Source of the DNA: Salinispira pacifica
Lineage (GTDB): Bacteria > Spirochaetota > Spirochaetia > DSM-27196 > Salinispiraceae
Assembly (NCBI RefSeq): GCF_000507245.1
Contig: NC_023035.1
Coordinates: forward strand, 1,527,501-1,591,500
Length of the DNA: 64,000 nt
Reading direction: 5' to 3'
Shown here: positions 34,657 to 43,206 of the stretch, piece by piece
Numbering within the stretch: the stretch's first letter is position 1
How the letters are laid out: every line of letters begins with the position of its first letter
Position numbers and translations under genes: made by a program
Notes under the pieces: model-generated
Database searches by the model: none
Told to the model about the DNA's origin: nothing
Seen by the model: the letters and a program-made list of their open reading frames with translations, nothing else

Positions 34657-35163
34657 CTATACTGATTGGGATTCCGTTGAAAACTCAGGACCGGGCAGTT
34701 CTCCGGAAAACTGCTGTACTGCGATGGTCATCCAGCAATTCTCAAACTCACCGCCGCCCTGCTTCTGGAGGATGAAAAGATAAAACCGGTCTCTGCCGTC
34801 TCTGCCCTGCACCCGGGTGCCCTGCAGGGCGATATCATCCTGAATCCGGAAATCCAGCAGTTCAATCTCCTCTGATCCCAGCATGGGAGCAAATTGCCGG
34901 CTTTCAAACAGGCGGATAAAGCGGGGAAGGGGGCCGGTGCTCGCTTTGTTGGCGGGGGCGGCGAAGCGGTAGACGATCTCTATGCCGTCGTTGGAATCAT
35001 TATTATGTTGAAGGGCCTGCAGCTGAATATCCACAACTTTGGCAGGATCCAGATCCGGATCGGGATAATATTGATGTAAATTCCGCAGCGGGCCGGTCAT
35101 GCAGGAAAGCAGGGTGAAGAGACTGATGCCCGCAGCCAGGGCGTATATGGTCTGCTTCTTCAT
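34657..35163 (-). CDS. Small lipoprotein of unknown function
   Basis: The 168-aa protein has a lipoprotein signal with lipobox LLSC (Cys21). I recognise no domain in the remainder, which is hydrophilic with mixed alpha/beta character (VVDIQLQALQHN, GIEIVYRFAAPAN). It is divergent from nfo, and the 100 bp between them must hold both promoters. Confidence 0.75.
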   Translation of the reverse strand: MKKQTIYALAAGISLFTLLSCMTGPLRNLHQYYPDPDLDPAKVVDIQLQALQHNNDSNDGIEIVYRFAAPANKASTGPLPRFIRLFESRQFAPMLGSEEIELLDFRIQDDIALQGTRVQGRDGRDRFYLFILQKQGGGEFENCWMTIAVQQFSGELPGPEFSTESQSV

Positions 35164-35263
35164 TCTTTTAAATTAGCCAGGTCCATGATAAAAGTCGAGA
35201 AAAACTATCAGAATTACTCCCGGGCAATGGGCGAAGAAGCCGAAACCTGATAATACTCACAGT

Positions 35264-36106
35264 ATGAAATATACCGGAGCACATGTGAGTGCCGCAGGCG
35301 GAGTGTACAAGGCACCGGCCAGGGCGGCGGAAATATCAGCAAATGCCATGGCAATCTTCACCAAGAACCAGAAACGCTGGAGCGCTCCCCCGCTGAAAAA
35401 AGAGGATGTAGACCAGTTCAAAAGCGAACAGGAGCGTCTGGGCATCCGAAGCGATCAGATAATGCCTCATGCGTCCTACCTCATTAACCTCGGGAACCCG
35501 GATCCCGAAAAACGGAAGAAATCATATGAAGCATTTCTGGATGAGATGCAGCGGGTGGAACAGCTGGGACTGACCCTGTTGAACTTTCATCCCGGCGCTC
35601 ACTTGAAGCAGACCGATGAGGCCGAGTGCGTCAGGAAGGTTGCCCAGGGCATCAACGCCGCGTTGGGGGAAACCCGGACTGCCGTGGCAGTGGTGGAAAA
35701 CACCGCAGGGCAGGGCAGCTGGATCGGCTACCGCTTTGAACATCTCCGGGATATTATCGCCCTTGTGGACCAGCCCTCCCGGGTTGGCGTCTGTCTGGAC
35801 ACCTGCCATACCCACGCCGGAGGCTACGACCTGAGCACTGCCGAATCTTGTGAGACCGTGTTCGAAGAATTTGGAAGGGTCGTGGGGTTCGATATGCTCA
35901 AAGGCATGCACCTGAACGACAGCCAATCGGAATGGAACAGCAGAGTGGACCGCCACGCATCCCTGGGTGACGGCACCATCGGCCTGGACGCATTCCGCTA
36001 TATTATGAGCGATCCCCGCTTCGACAACATCCCCCTCATCCTGGAAACCCCCGAACCCAATCGCTGGGCGGAGGAAATCGAACTTCTGCGCTCCTTCGCA
36101 GAATAA
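35264..36106 (+). CDS. nfo: Endonuclease IV
   Basis: Nfo cleaves DNA at abasic sites using three zinc ions. The family signatures are present: GAHVSAAGGV at the start, LNFHPGAHL, CLDTCHTHAGGYDL and HLNDSQSEWNSRVDRHASLG, with ILETPEP near the end. The length is 280 aa. It begins a new rightward transcript and is followed by the truncated RHS gene, marking the edge between housekeeping and accessory DNA. Confidence 0.96.
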   Translation: MKYTGAHVSAAGGVYKAPARAAEISANAMAIFTKNQKRWSAPPLKKEDVDQFKSEQERLGIRSDQIMPHASYLINLGNPDPEKRKKSYEAFLDEMQRVEQLGLTLLNFHPGAHLKQTDEAECVRKVAQGINAALGETRTAVAVVENTAGQGSWIGYRFEHLRDIIALVDQPSRVGVCLDTCHTHAGGYDLSTAESCETVFEEFGRVVGFDMLKGMHLNDSQSEWNSRVDRHASLGDGTIGLDAFRYIMSDPRFDNIPLILETPEPNRWAEEIELLRSFAE

Positions 36107-36377
36107 ACATTAACCTGCAGGCTCTGATCTCCTCCGATTCAGCAGCGGGTTCTCCACTGGCCGATGAACCCACAAAAAGACTGCAACCTACGAAGAAACC
36201 CTCTACTTCGACTCCATGTTCAGCGCCACAACCGACATCGACGTCTCTGACCTTCGCTTCAGCCTGCACATATATCTGGGAGAAAACCGCATCGCCACCC
36301 GGTTGAAAATGGAAGACTCCTTTGATTATGATACCGTGTATGAACAGTACAACACCTATTATTATCATTCCGATCAT

Positions 36378-36422
36378 CCCGGTTGCATGGCCGAGCAACA
36401 ATGCAAAGCATTGTGACCAGGC
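36378..36422 (+). mobile_element. Mini-element inserted in the RHS core (first)
   Basis: The insert begins CCCGGTTGCATGGCCGAGCA, has stem ACAATGC/GCATTGT with loop AAA, and ends GACCAGGC. It splits HSDH from LGSAQLVTDY and introduces a TGA. Its 45-bp length keeps phase, so its removal exactly restores the RHS codons. Confidence 0.9.
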
Positions 36423-36485
36423 TTGGGTTCAGCCCAGCTGGTCACCGATTATGAGGGGGAAGAATACGAGCACATAGAATACACA

Positions 36486-36528
36486 CCCGGCTGCATGCCC
36501 GAGCAGGTGCCGAAGGCACCGGCCAGGG
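36486..36528 (+). mobile_element. Mini-element inserted in the RHS core (second)
   Basis: The insert reads CCCGGCTGCATGCCCGAGCA, stem GGTGCC/GGCACC with loop GAA, then GGCCAGGG. It splits EYTP from YGELWIER. Removing 43 bp restores the frame. Confidence 0.9.
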
Positions 36529-37329
36529 CCCTATGGAGAGCTTTGGATCGAACGCACCCGTGACAATGCCGTAGAACTTCCGTTCCGGTTTACCGGGAAA
36601 GAGTTCGACAGCGAAACCAACCTGTATTATTACGGTGCGCGGTATATGGATCCCAGGACTTCCAGGTGGATAAGTAGTGATCCGGCTGGGGCGATGTTGT
36701 CGAATCCGATGGGGGCTGATGGGAAGCCCAGGCAAAACTTCAGTATAATTGAGTCGTTGAATCATTATTCGTATGTGAGTAATAATCCGGTGAGGTATGT
36801 GGATCCGACTGGGGAATTCGCTATTGCGATTGGAATTGGCATCGGTCTTACAGAAATATTAAAGGCTGCTTTAGTTGCTACCGCAGTGGTAGGCACTGCT
36901 GCCATGGTGAACGAATATGGAGATGAAATTGCGGGGGCTGGCCAAGACCTAATACAAAGCATGATGTCTGATAGCTCATCTAAAGCTTCTTCGTCGAGTT
37001 CTTCTGATCAGGATCGTGGAACTGGTAGTAATCCCGATCCCGATGATGACGATGACATCCCGCAGAATGCTCGCAGGACGTTGGAGTCAATTGATGAAAC
37101 TGGAAGAGCTCCTGATGGCCATAAGGGAGGCCAGCAATTTGGAAATCGTGAAGGTAAATTACCCTCAACTGATGGAAACGGAAATAATATCCAATATAGA
37201 GAGTGGGATGTAAATCAAAGACAGCCTAGAATAAATCGTGGCCAAGAACGATTAGTAACAGGTAGCGATGGAAGTGCATATTATACTGGAGATCACTACA
37301 ATTCATTTATTCAAATAAGGTAGAATATA

Positions 37330-37809
37330 ATGTATGAAGAAATCAAAAAGGCGATCGGCAGAGATCCATGGATTAATACTATTAATTTTTCTAAGGATGC
37401 TTTTTTCAGTACTCTCTATCGAATCAATCAAGAATCAAATGATTTTGGAGTATACTGGCTATTTGGTCATAAAATGCAGACGAAGAAGGACTTTTACAAT
37501 GTATTCTCAGCGTCTTTACAGTTTCCAGATTATTTTAACGATAATTGGGACTCGTTTGAAGAATGCATGTTTGACCTAGAATGGTTGAAATATAAATCAA
37601 GGGTTATTGGAATAGTCGAATCTGATAAAATACTCACTCAGGAAACTTATTGTGAACGTGAAATATTTTTTGATGTTTTAAAGTCAATAATTAGTAATTA
37701 TAATTCTAGCTTTAGAGAAATTAGCAAAAAAAGTACTTTTTTTAATATATTTCTCCAATGTGAATCTTTGTCTATGGGTGAACAGATTTTTCCAAGAATT
37801 ATTCTTTGA
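37330..37809 (+). CDS. Barstar-like immunity protein
   Basis: The 159-aa protein lies 6 nt after the RNase-tipped RHS gene. It carries the barstar-family core FPDYFNDNWDSFEECMFDLE, in which the NWD motif and acidic helix normally plug the active site of barnase-type RNases. Gene order, spacing and the matching toxin fold support toxin-immunity pairing. Base composition is markedly A+T-rich relative to nfo upstream, which suggests transfer. The first IS copy begins 12 nt after its stop. Confidence 0.88.
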   Translation: MYEEIKKAIGRDPWINTINFSKDAFFSTLYRINQESNDFGVYWLFGHKMQTKKDFYNVFSASLQFPDYFNDNWDSFEECMFDLEWLKYKSRVIGIVESDKILTQETYCEREIFFDVLKSIISNYNSSFREISKKSTFFNIFLQCESLSMGEQIFPRIIL

Positions 37810-37820
37810 ATCATTATTTA

Positions 37821-39438
37821 GGGCCTCCTGAAAAAACCTTAACCCTATACATATAAATGAAATACTGCTAGGATTTGTGTATGAAGTGCACGGTTTTTGC
37901 GAAAACCAGGCAAAAACCCTTGCACCTGTTTTCTTGGCGGGAGGGATTATGTATAGAACTGAGGACAAAACGCAGCTTTCATTTGAAGATTTCTATCTCC
38001 CATTTGGAGGCAAACTGAACCCCAATAACCGCTGGGTTCAGCTTGCTGATTTAATTCCCTGGGAAGATTTAGAAGCAGAATACGCCTCACAGTTTGCTAT
38101 CGAAAGCGGGCAAGGCGCTCCGGCGATCCGTTTCCGTACAGCATTGGGTGCCCTGATTATAAAGGAAAAATTAGGAATTACAGATGAGGAAACCGTGGAG
38201 CAGATTCGTGAGACGCCTTACCTGCAATATCTCATCGGAATGCAGGGGTACCAAGATGAGACTCCTTTTGATCCATCAATGATGGTCCATTTCAGAAAGC
38301 GAATCAGCATGGACATGATCACTCACGCAAATGAATTGATTATTGCCGAAGAACGTAAAAAAAAACTGAAGATGATACGGAAGCTGAAAAAGAAGAAAAT
38401 CCTGAGGTAGAAAACAACGGAAAGCTTCTGATTGATGCCACCTGCGTACCCGGTGATATTCGATATCCCACCGATCTTTCGATTTTAAACGAGAGCCGGG
38501 AAAAACTGGAAACCATCATAGACGTTCTTCACGCAAAACGGGCCAAGGGGGCGACAAAACCCCGAACCTACCGGCAGAAAGCGCGAAAGGATTTTTTGGC
38601 GGTCATCAAAAAGCGCAGAGCAAGCAAGAACAAGATGCGCAAGGCAATACGCAAGCAGCTGGGGTACATACGCCGTAATCTCCGGCATATAGAGCAATTA
38701 GCAGCAGGTGTCGGTTTGAAAAGCCTGTCACGGAAACAGTACCGGAATATGCTGGTTATCTCGGAAGTCTTTCGCCAGCAGGCACTGATGTATGAATCCA
38801 AAGATCATCGAATATCGGGCCGGATTGTGAGTATCTCCCAACCCCATATTCGACCCATCGTCAGGGGAAAAGCCGGTACCCCGGTTGAGTTCGGCATGAA
38901 GATTTCATCCGCCAATATTGACGGGTACATGTTTATCGATCGCTGTTCATGGGATCCATACAACGAGTCTGGTGATTTAGTCATGCAGGCTGAAAAGTAC
39001 AGGCACAGATATGGTGTGTATCCGGAATCAATACACGCCGATCAGATTTACCGCACCAGGGGCAACCGGAATTGGTGCAAGGAACGGGGAATCAGATTAT
39101 CCGGTCCGCCGCTTGGTCGTCCACCGAAAGATCGTGGTGAAAATCGGGAACGAAAGAAGCTGGCTCGTCAGGATGAGCTGGATAGAATAGCTGTCGAAGG
39201 GACATTTGGCAGAGCAAAACGACGGTACTCAATGGGTCGTTTAATGACAAAGCTTGCTGAGACCAGTGAATCGCAGGTGGCCATGATCATGCTGGTGATG
39301 AACCTGGAAAAGATTCGGAAGGATCTTTTTTACGTCTTTATCATAGCTATGCTACGCAGCCGAAAAATTACGAAGTCTCATTTCCCCGTGGTATTGGGGT
39401 ATGGTAATATGGCAGCATAGGGTTTTTTCAGGAGGCCC
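37821..39438 (+). mobile_element. IS element copy 1 (IS5/IS1182-like), 1,618 bp
   Basis: The left end GGGCCTCCTGAAAAAACC and the right end GGTTTTTTCAGGAGGCCC are perfect 18-bp inverted repeats. TATTTA flanks both sides (37815-37820 and 39439-39444), which may be a 6-bp target duplication or a result of tandem copying. The transposase is in two frames joined at an A9 run. A second copy follows after those 6 bp. Confidence 0.92.
37949..39420 (+). CDS. IS5/IS1182-like transposase, two frames joined at an A9 run (copy 1)
   Basis: The first frame (ATG 37949 behind GGGAGGG, to 38410) holds the DUF772-like N-terminal domain: RFRTALGALIIKEKLGITDE, GMQGYQDETPFDPSMMVHFR. The second holds the DDE-type catalytic part: LLIDATCVPGDIRYP (first Asp), DGYMFIDRCSWDPYNESGDL, SIHADQIYRT, GIRLSGPPLGRPP and VEGTFGRAKRRY (Glu). 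The frames meet at nine A residues (38357-38365), where a -1 shift or insertion of one A gives RKKKTEDDTEAEKEENPEVE and a continuous protein of about 490 aa. The related remnant at 28.6 kb has eight As, also out of frame, which argues for programmed slippage. Confidence 0.88.
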
Positions 39439-39444
39439 TATTTA

Positions 39445-41062
39445 GGGCCTCCTGAAAAAACCTTAACCCTATACATATAAATGAAATACTGCTAGGATTT
39501 GTGTATGAAGTACACGGTTTTTGCGAAAACCAGGCAAAAACCCTTGCACCTGTTTTCTTGGCGGGAGGGATTATGTATAGAACTGAGGACAAAACGCAGC
39601 TTTCATTTGAAGATTTCTATCTCCCATTTGGAGGCAAACTGAACCCCAATAACCGCTGGGTTCAGCTTGCTGATTTAATTCCCTGGGAAGATTTAGAAGC
39701 AGAATACGCCTCACAGTTTGCTATCGAAAGCGGGCAAGGCGCTCCGGCGATCCGTTTCCGTACAGCATTGGGTGCCCTGATTATAAAGGAAAAATTAGGA
39801 ATTACAGATGAGGAAACCGTGGAGCAGATTCGTGAGACGCCTTACCTGCAATATCTCATCGGAATGCAGGGGTACCAAGATGAGACTCCTTTTGATCCAT
39901 CAATGATGGTCCATTTCAGAAAGCGAATCAGCATGGACATGATCACTCACGCAAATGAATTGATTATTGCCGAAGAACGTAAAAAAAAACTGAAGATGAT
40001 ACGGAAGCTGAAAAAGAAGAAAATCCTGAGGTAGAAAACAACGGAAAGCTTCTGATTGATGCCACCTGCGTACCCGGTGATATTCGATATCCCACCGATC
40101 TTTCGATTTTAAACGAGAGCCGGGAAAAACTGGAAACCATCATAGACGTTCTTCACGCAAAACGGGCCAAGGGGGCGACAAAACCCCGAACCTACCGGCA
40201 GAAAGCGCGAAAGGATTTTTTGGCGGTCATCAAAAAGCGCAGAGCAAGCAAGAACAAGATGCGCAAGGCAATACGCAAGCAGCTGGGGTACATACGCCGT
40301 AATCTCCGGCATATAGAGCAATTAGCGACGGTAGTCGGCTTGAATAGCCTGTCTCGGCAGCAGTACCGGAATATGCTGGTGATCTCGGAAGTCTTTCGCC
40401 AGCAGGCACTGATGTATGAATCCAAAGATCATCGAATGTCAGGCCGGATCGTGAGCATATCCCAACCCCATATTCGCCCCATAGTCAGGGGAAAAGCCGG
40501 AACCCCGGTTGAGTTCGGCATGAAGATTTCATCCGCCAATATTGACGGGTACATGTTTATCGATCGCTGTTCATGGGATCCATACAACGAGTCTGGTGAT
40601 TTAGTCATGCAGGCTGAAAAGTACAGGCACAGATATGGCGTGTATCCGGCATCAATACACGCCGATCAGATTTACCGCACCAGGGATAACCGAAATTGGT
40701 GCAAGGAACGGGGAATCAGATTATCCGGTCCGCCGCTTGGTCGGCCACCGAAAGATCGTGGTGAAAATCGGGAACGAAAGAAGCTGGCTCGTCAGGATGA
40801 GCTGGATAGAATAGCTGTCGAAGGGACATTTGGCAGAGCAAAACGACGGTACTCAATGGGTCGTTTAATGACAAAGCTTGCTGAGACCAGTGAATCGCAG
40901 GTGGCCATGATCATGCTGGTGATGAACCTGGAAAAGATTCGGAAGGATCTTTTTTACGTCTTTATCATAGCTATGCTACGCAGCCGAAAAATTACGAAGT
41001 CTCATTTCCCCGTGGTATTGGGGTATGGTAATATGGCAGCATAGGGTTTTTTCAGGAGGCCC
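39445..41062 (+). mobile_element. IS element copy 2, tandem to copy 1
   Basis: It has the same 1,618-bp length and the same 18-bp terminal repeats. It is separated from copy 1 by TATTTA only, and its right flank is AAATTA. Differences from copy 1 cluster in roughly one 400-bp patch of the transposase (for example around 40326-40745), while the rest appears identical. That suggests partial conversion or independent arrival, not a simple recent duplication. Confidence 0.92.
39573..41044 (+). CDS. IS5/IS1182-like transposase, two frames joined at an A9 run (copy 2)
   Basis: The organisation is as in copy 1, with the A9 run at 39981-39989. Amino-acid differences from copy 1 include the stretch after RHIEQLA (TVVGLNSLSRQQ versus AGVGLKSLSRKQ), ISGR to MSGR and YPES to YPAS. 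All catalytic motifs are kept, so both copies may be functional. Confidence 0.88.
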
Positions 41063-41149
41063 AAATTAAACCGGACAGCAGTGAACGAGGTTGATATTTC
41101 TCAGATAGAGATCGGCCAGGGTCCTGGAAAAGAAAGTAGGTAAGATTCC

Positions 41150-41944
41150 ATGAAGATAGAGAAGAAGATTCTTATATTGGCTTTAATTTCGTTTACTGTG
41201 GTTTCTGTTATTTTTGCCGATGGCGATCCTATATTCAATCAAAGATATGTAGGAGAATTCTCGGAGGTCATCATTTCAGAATCAGCGGTAACTTATATTA
41301 ATAAAGCAGGGATACCTGGAATTCCTGAGGAGATAACCGTTTCTCCGTATAGTGTAGTTGAAAAGGATAATGTCCCCTTTGTTGTCGATGCGGAAGGCTC
41401 AATCAAATTTCTAGTTCTTCAAAATGATGAACTACAGAAACTCTATATTCAGGATTTTCGGGGGAATATTGCGAATGGTGTAGCTGAAGAAATCTACCGG
41501 CCAAGAGCTGAGGATTTTGTAACTCCATGGGACTTGACTGCTTCATCATTTTTGATCGAAGGAGAAACTGAGTATTTACCTGAAAATTTGTCGCGTATTC
41601 GCCTAAATGAACCGTGGGTAGAAGGTGTACCAGGAAACGGTATAGGTGAATGGATAGAATTTTCTATGGGACCATTTGAAGGATTTTATCTCTTCAATGG
41701 GTTTATTTCTTTCGATAAACCCGACCTGTATACCCGGAACAGCCGGGTGAAAACCTTCAGAGTTTATGACTTAACAGCAGGAGATAATTGGGTTATTGAG
41801 CTGGATGATACTCCGAGTCCGCAATTTTTTAGTCTGGAAGGAAGACAGCGCCATAAAATTAGACTCGTAATCGAAGTTGTTTATGAAGGAACTCAGTATG
41901 AAGACACGTGCTTAGCCGGAATACTTCTACGGCGAAGGTTCTAA
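41150..41944 (+). CDS. Secreted protein with NADase-type glycan-binding domain
   Basis: The 264-aa protein has a signal peptide (KKILILALISFTVVSVIFA). The second half matches the NADase-type glycan-binding fold common in spirochaetes: LTASSFLIEGETEYLPENLS, NEPWVEGVPGNGIGEWIEFS, NGFISF and NSRVKTFRVYD. Only the binding domain is visible; no NAD glycohydrolase domain is present, so a surface or carbohydrate-binding role is an inference. A+T-rich, it sits between the IS pair and a structured non-coding region, so it may be horizontally acquired. Confidence 0.82.
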   Translation: MKIEKKILILALISFTVVSVIFADGDPIFNQRYVGEFSEVIISESAVTYINKAGIPGIPEEITVSPYSVVEKDNVPFVVDAEGSIKFLVLQNDELQKLYIQDFRGNIANGVAEEIYRPRAEDFVTPWDLTASSFLIEGETEYLPENLSRIRLNEPWVEGVPGNGIGEWIEFSMGPFEGFYLFNGFISFDKPDLYTRNSRVKTFRVYDLTAGDNWVIELDDTPSPQFFSLEGRQRHKIRLVIEVVYEGTQYEDTCLAGILLRRRF

Positions 41945-42118
41945 CCTCACTTAAGTCCGCGGGTCACCTTTTGTAGCTGCGATCTTGAGCGTGGAATTGT
42001 GGATGACCGACATTGCGCAGAGGGATTGGAAAGACAGTGAGGTTCGTGGGAGCGGTACACAGTTATCAGTTCACATAACCGGAACCACTGGTTTTGATGA
42101 AAACAAAAGCCTGAAGAG

Positions 42119-42211
42119 TCGACCGAATGCTGGTTATGTGGCGGAGGGCCGAAAGGCCCGAAGCGCACAGCTGCCATGGAAAGCAGCTGCACATAACCCG
42201 CATTCGGTCGA
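42119..42211. repeat. 93-bp palindrome with predicted three-way junction
   Basis: The outer arms 42119-42140 and 42190-42211 pair over 21 of 22 positions, with a single T-C mismatch. The enclosed 49 bp form two perfect hairpins: GGGCC-GAAA-GGCCC (42146-42159) and CAGCTGC/GCAGCTG (42168-42189) with loop CATGGAAA. The loop resembles those in the tandem array near tRNA-Pro. Confidence 0.85.
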
Positions 42212-42226
42212 GGTCTGGAGCCAGGG

Positions 42227-42269
42227 CTGGTCGGCGGCTGTTGCCACCTGCTCGCCCATGCAACCAGGG
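42227..42269 (-). mobile_element. Mini-element copy, minus orientation
   Basis: Read on the minus strand it is CCCTGGTTGCATGGGCGAGC, A, stem GGTGGC/GCCGCC with loop AACA, then GACCAG: exactly 43 bp. CTGGT near the start pairs with ACCAG at the end. Confidence 0.85.
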
Positions 42270-42343
42270 AAGGCTATCGTCCCTTACTCCCTCAGGCTTT
42301 TGTTTAGTTCGCTGATCAGTCAGTTCGCAGATAATTTTGAAGT

Positions 42344-42411
42344 GCATAATAGTAAGTTCAAGCTGACAAGCTCCCTTTGCGGTCGCTTGCAGCTTAACTC
42401 GGGCATTATGC
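42344..42411 (+). repeat. Integron attC-like recombination site
   Basis: Outer boxes GCATAAT (42344-42350) and ATTATGC (42405-42411) are perfect complements. Inner boxes GTTCAAGCTG (42356-42365) and CAGCTTAAC (42390-42398) pair with one extrahelical C (42359), as in L''/L' of known attC sites such as that of aadA cassettes. Spacers are 5 and 6 nt, and the loop has a further CAAGC/GCTTG stem. The outer boxes depart from the RYYYAAC/GTTRRRY consensus (A replaces the G at the cleavage position). No integrase gene is in the window. Confidence 0.6.
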
Positions 42412-42454
42412 AAGGAAATTGAATTACACTGTGCGTTTGATTGTACGGAAAACC

Positions 42455-42781
42455 TTAGACGCAGATGATGTCATGTTCTTCCAGTACCCTGGTGTCTGTT
42501 TCGAGAAGTTGGAGCATTCTCAAAGCCGGACCCTGCGGCTTATTGCGGCCGGATTCCCATGCCTCAATCGTTTTCGTGGAAACACCTAAGGCTTTTGCAA
42601 AGACGATTTGGGAGAGGTTGAGGGTATTTCTAATGGCGCGAATCGTTTCTGCGGTATAGTTGGGCAATGGAGAGATCGTAACGGCTCGCCGTTTTACTCC
42701 CTTGAGATTCCCTTTCTGATATTCAATGGCTTCATTCAGCCCAGTCATGATGCTTGAAAAAACGGTATGTGCTTCACTCAT
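42455..42781 (-). CDS. XRE-family antitoxin (HigA/NadS-like)
   Basis: The 108-aa protein has an XRE helix-turn-helix, AETIRAIRNTLNLSQIVFAK and ALGVSTKTIEAWESGRNKPQ, typical of antitoxins encoded after RelE/HigB-fold toxins. It probably binds the toxin and represses the pair. Its start overlaps the toxin stop by 8 nt. The region to its 3' side is the attC-like site, as is common for toxin-antitoxin cassettes in integrons. Confidence 0.87.
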   Translation of the reverse strand: MSEAHTVFSSIMTGLNEAIEYQKGNLKGVKRRAVTISPLPNYTAETIRAIRNTLNLSQIVFAKALGVSTKTIEAWESGRNKPQGPALRMLQLLETDTRVLEEHDIICV

Positions 42782-43157
42782 CTAACTTTCTCCTCTGCTG
42801 AGTCTTCAGCTGATCAACTACGCGTTTAATCTGTTTCTTTTCATCCTGGGTTAGGTTGATCTTGGTCGTTTTACCAAAGCAGGTGACCAGGTATATGGTC
42901 TCAAAAAACGCAAAATCAACATACAAAACCCGCGCTCCGCCGCTTTTTCCAGTAGCAGGAAGCGCCCAGCGAAGCTTTCGAAGCCCGCCGGTACCCTGGA
43001 TTACATCTCCTGTTTCAGGGTTTTCGCACAGAAATGCTTCCAAGTCTCTTTGGTCATTGTCATTCAGCCCGAGTTTTTTCCATTGTGCTTCAAATTCCGG
43101 TAAAAAATGAACTCTCTGGTCATATGCTACTATACACCCTACTCCGTAGGGTATCAA
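42774..43157 (-). CDS. RelE/HigB-type toxin
   Basis: The 127-aa frame matches RelE/HigB-like mRNA interferases of the NadS-associated type: FEAQWKKLGLNDNDQRDLEA, GLRKLRWALPATGKSGGARV, LYVDF and the final lysine-rich helix LTQDEKKQIKRVV. The N-terminus is uncertain: the frame begins with TTG at 43157 and no good ribosome binding site is seen, and the conserved part starts near VHFLPEFE. Toxin precedes antitoxin, as in higBA. Confidence 0.85.
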   Translation of the reverse strand: MIPYGVGCIVAYDQRVHFLPEFEAQWKKLGLNDNDQRDLEAFLCENPETGDVIQGTGGLRKLRWALPATGKSGGARVLYVDFAFFETIYLVTCFGKTTKINLTQDEKKQIKRVVDQLKTQQRRKLDE

Positions 43158-43206
43158 GAGGCAAGAAAAGAAACCGTGTATGAAACAGGCTGAACGAGCA
43201 TACCAA

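Larger units (their letters stand above)
36164..37323 (+). pseudogene. 5'-truncated RHS gene with barnase-like RNase tip, split by two mini-elements
   Basis: The frame opens without a start codon after TGA near 36161 and carries the RHS core: YYYHSDHLGSAQLVTDY and FRFTGKEFDSETNLYYYGAR, then MDPRTSRW and NPVRYVDPTG. After this boundary come a hydrophobic helix, a Ser/Asp-rich linker and a toxin domain with GQQFGNREGKLP, YREWDV and YYTGDHYNSFIQIR. That is the pattern of barnase/RNase N1-type enzymes (Glu, Arg and His expected to be catalytic). Mini-elements at 36378-36422 and 36486-36528 interrupt it; removing 45 and 43 bp restores one frame. An ATG at 36646 could still give the toxin tip with part of the core. 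Confidence 0.9.
41945..42454. other. 510-bp non-coding region rich in palindromes
   Basis: No open frame with family resemblance is seen on either strand. The region contains three copies of CACATAACC or its complement (42072, 42132, 42190), a 93-bp three-way palindrome, a reversed mini-element and an attC-like site, each described separately. The open frames across it conform to the inverted repeats and look fortuitous. Confidence 0.7.

Noticed and set aside
42066-42413. Open frames on both strands across the palindromic region
   Set aside because: Their course follows the inverted repeats and the attC-like site, with no family resemblance.
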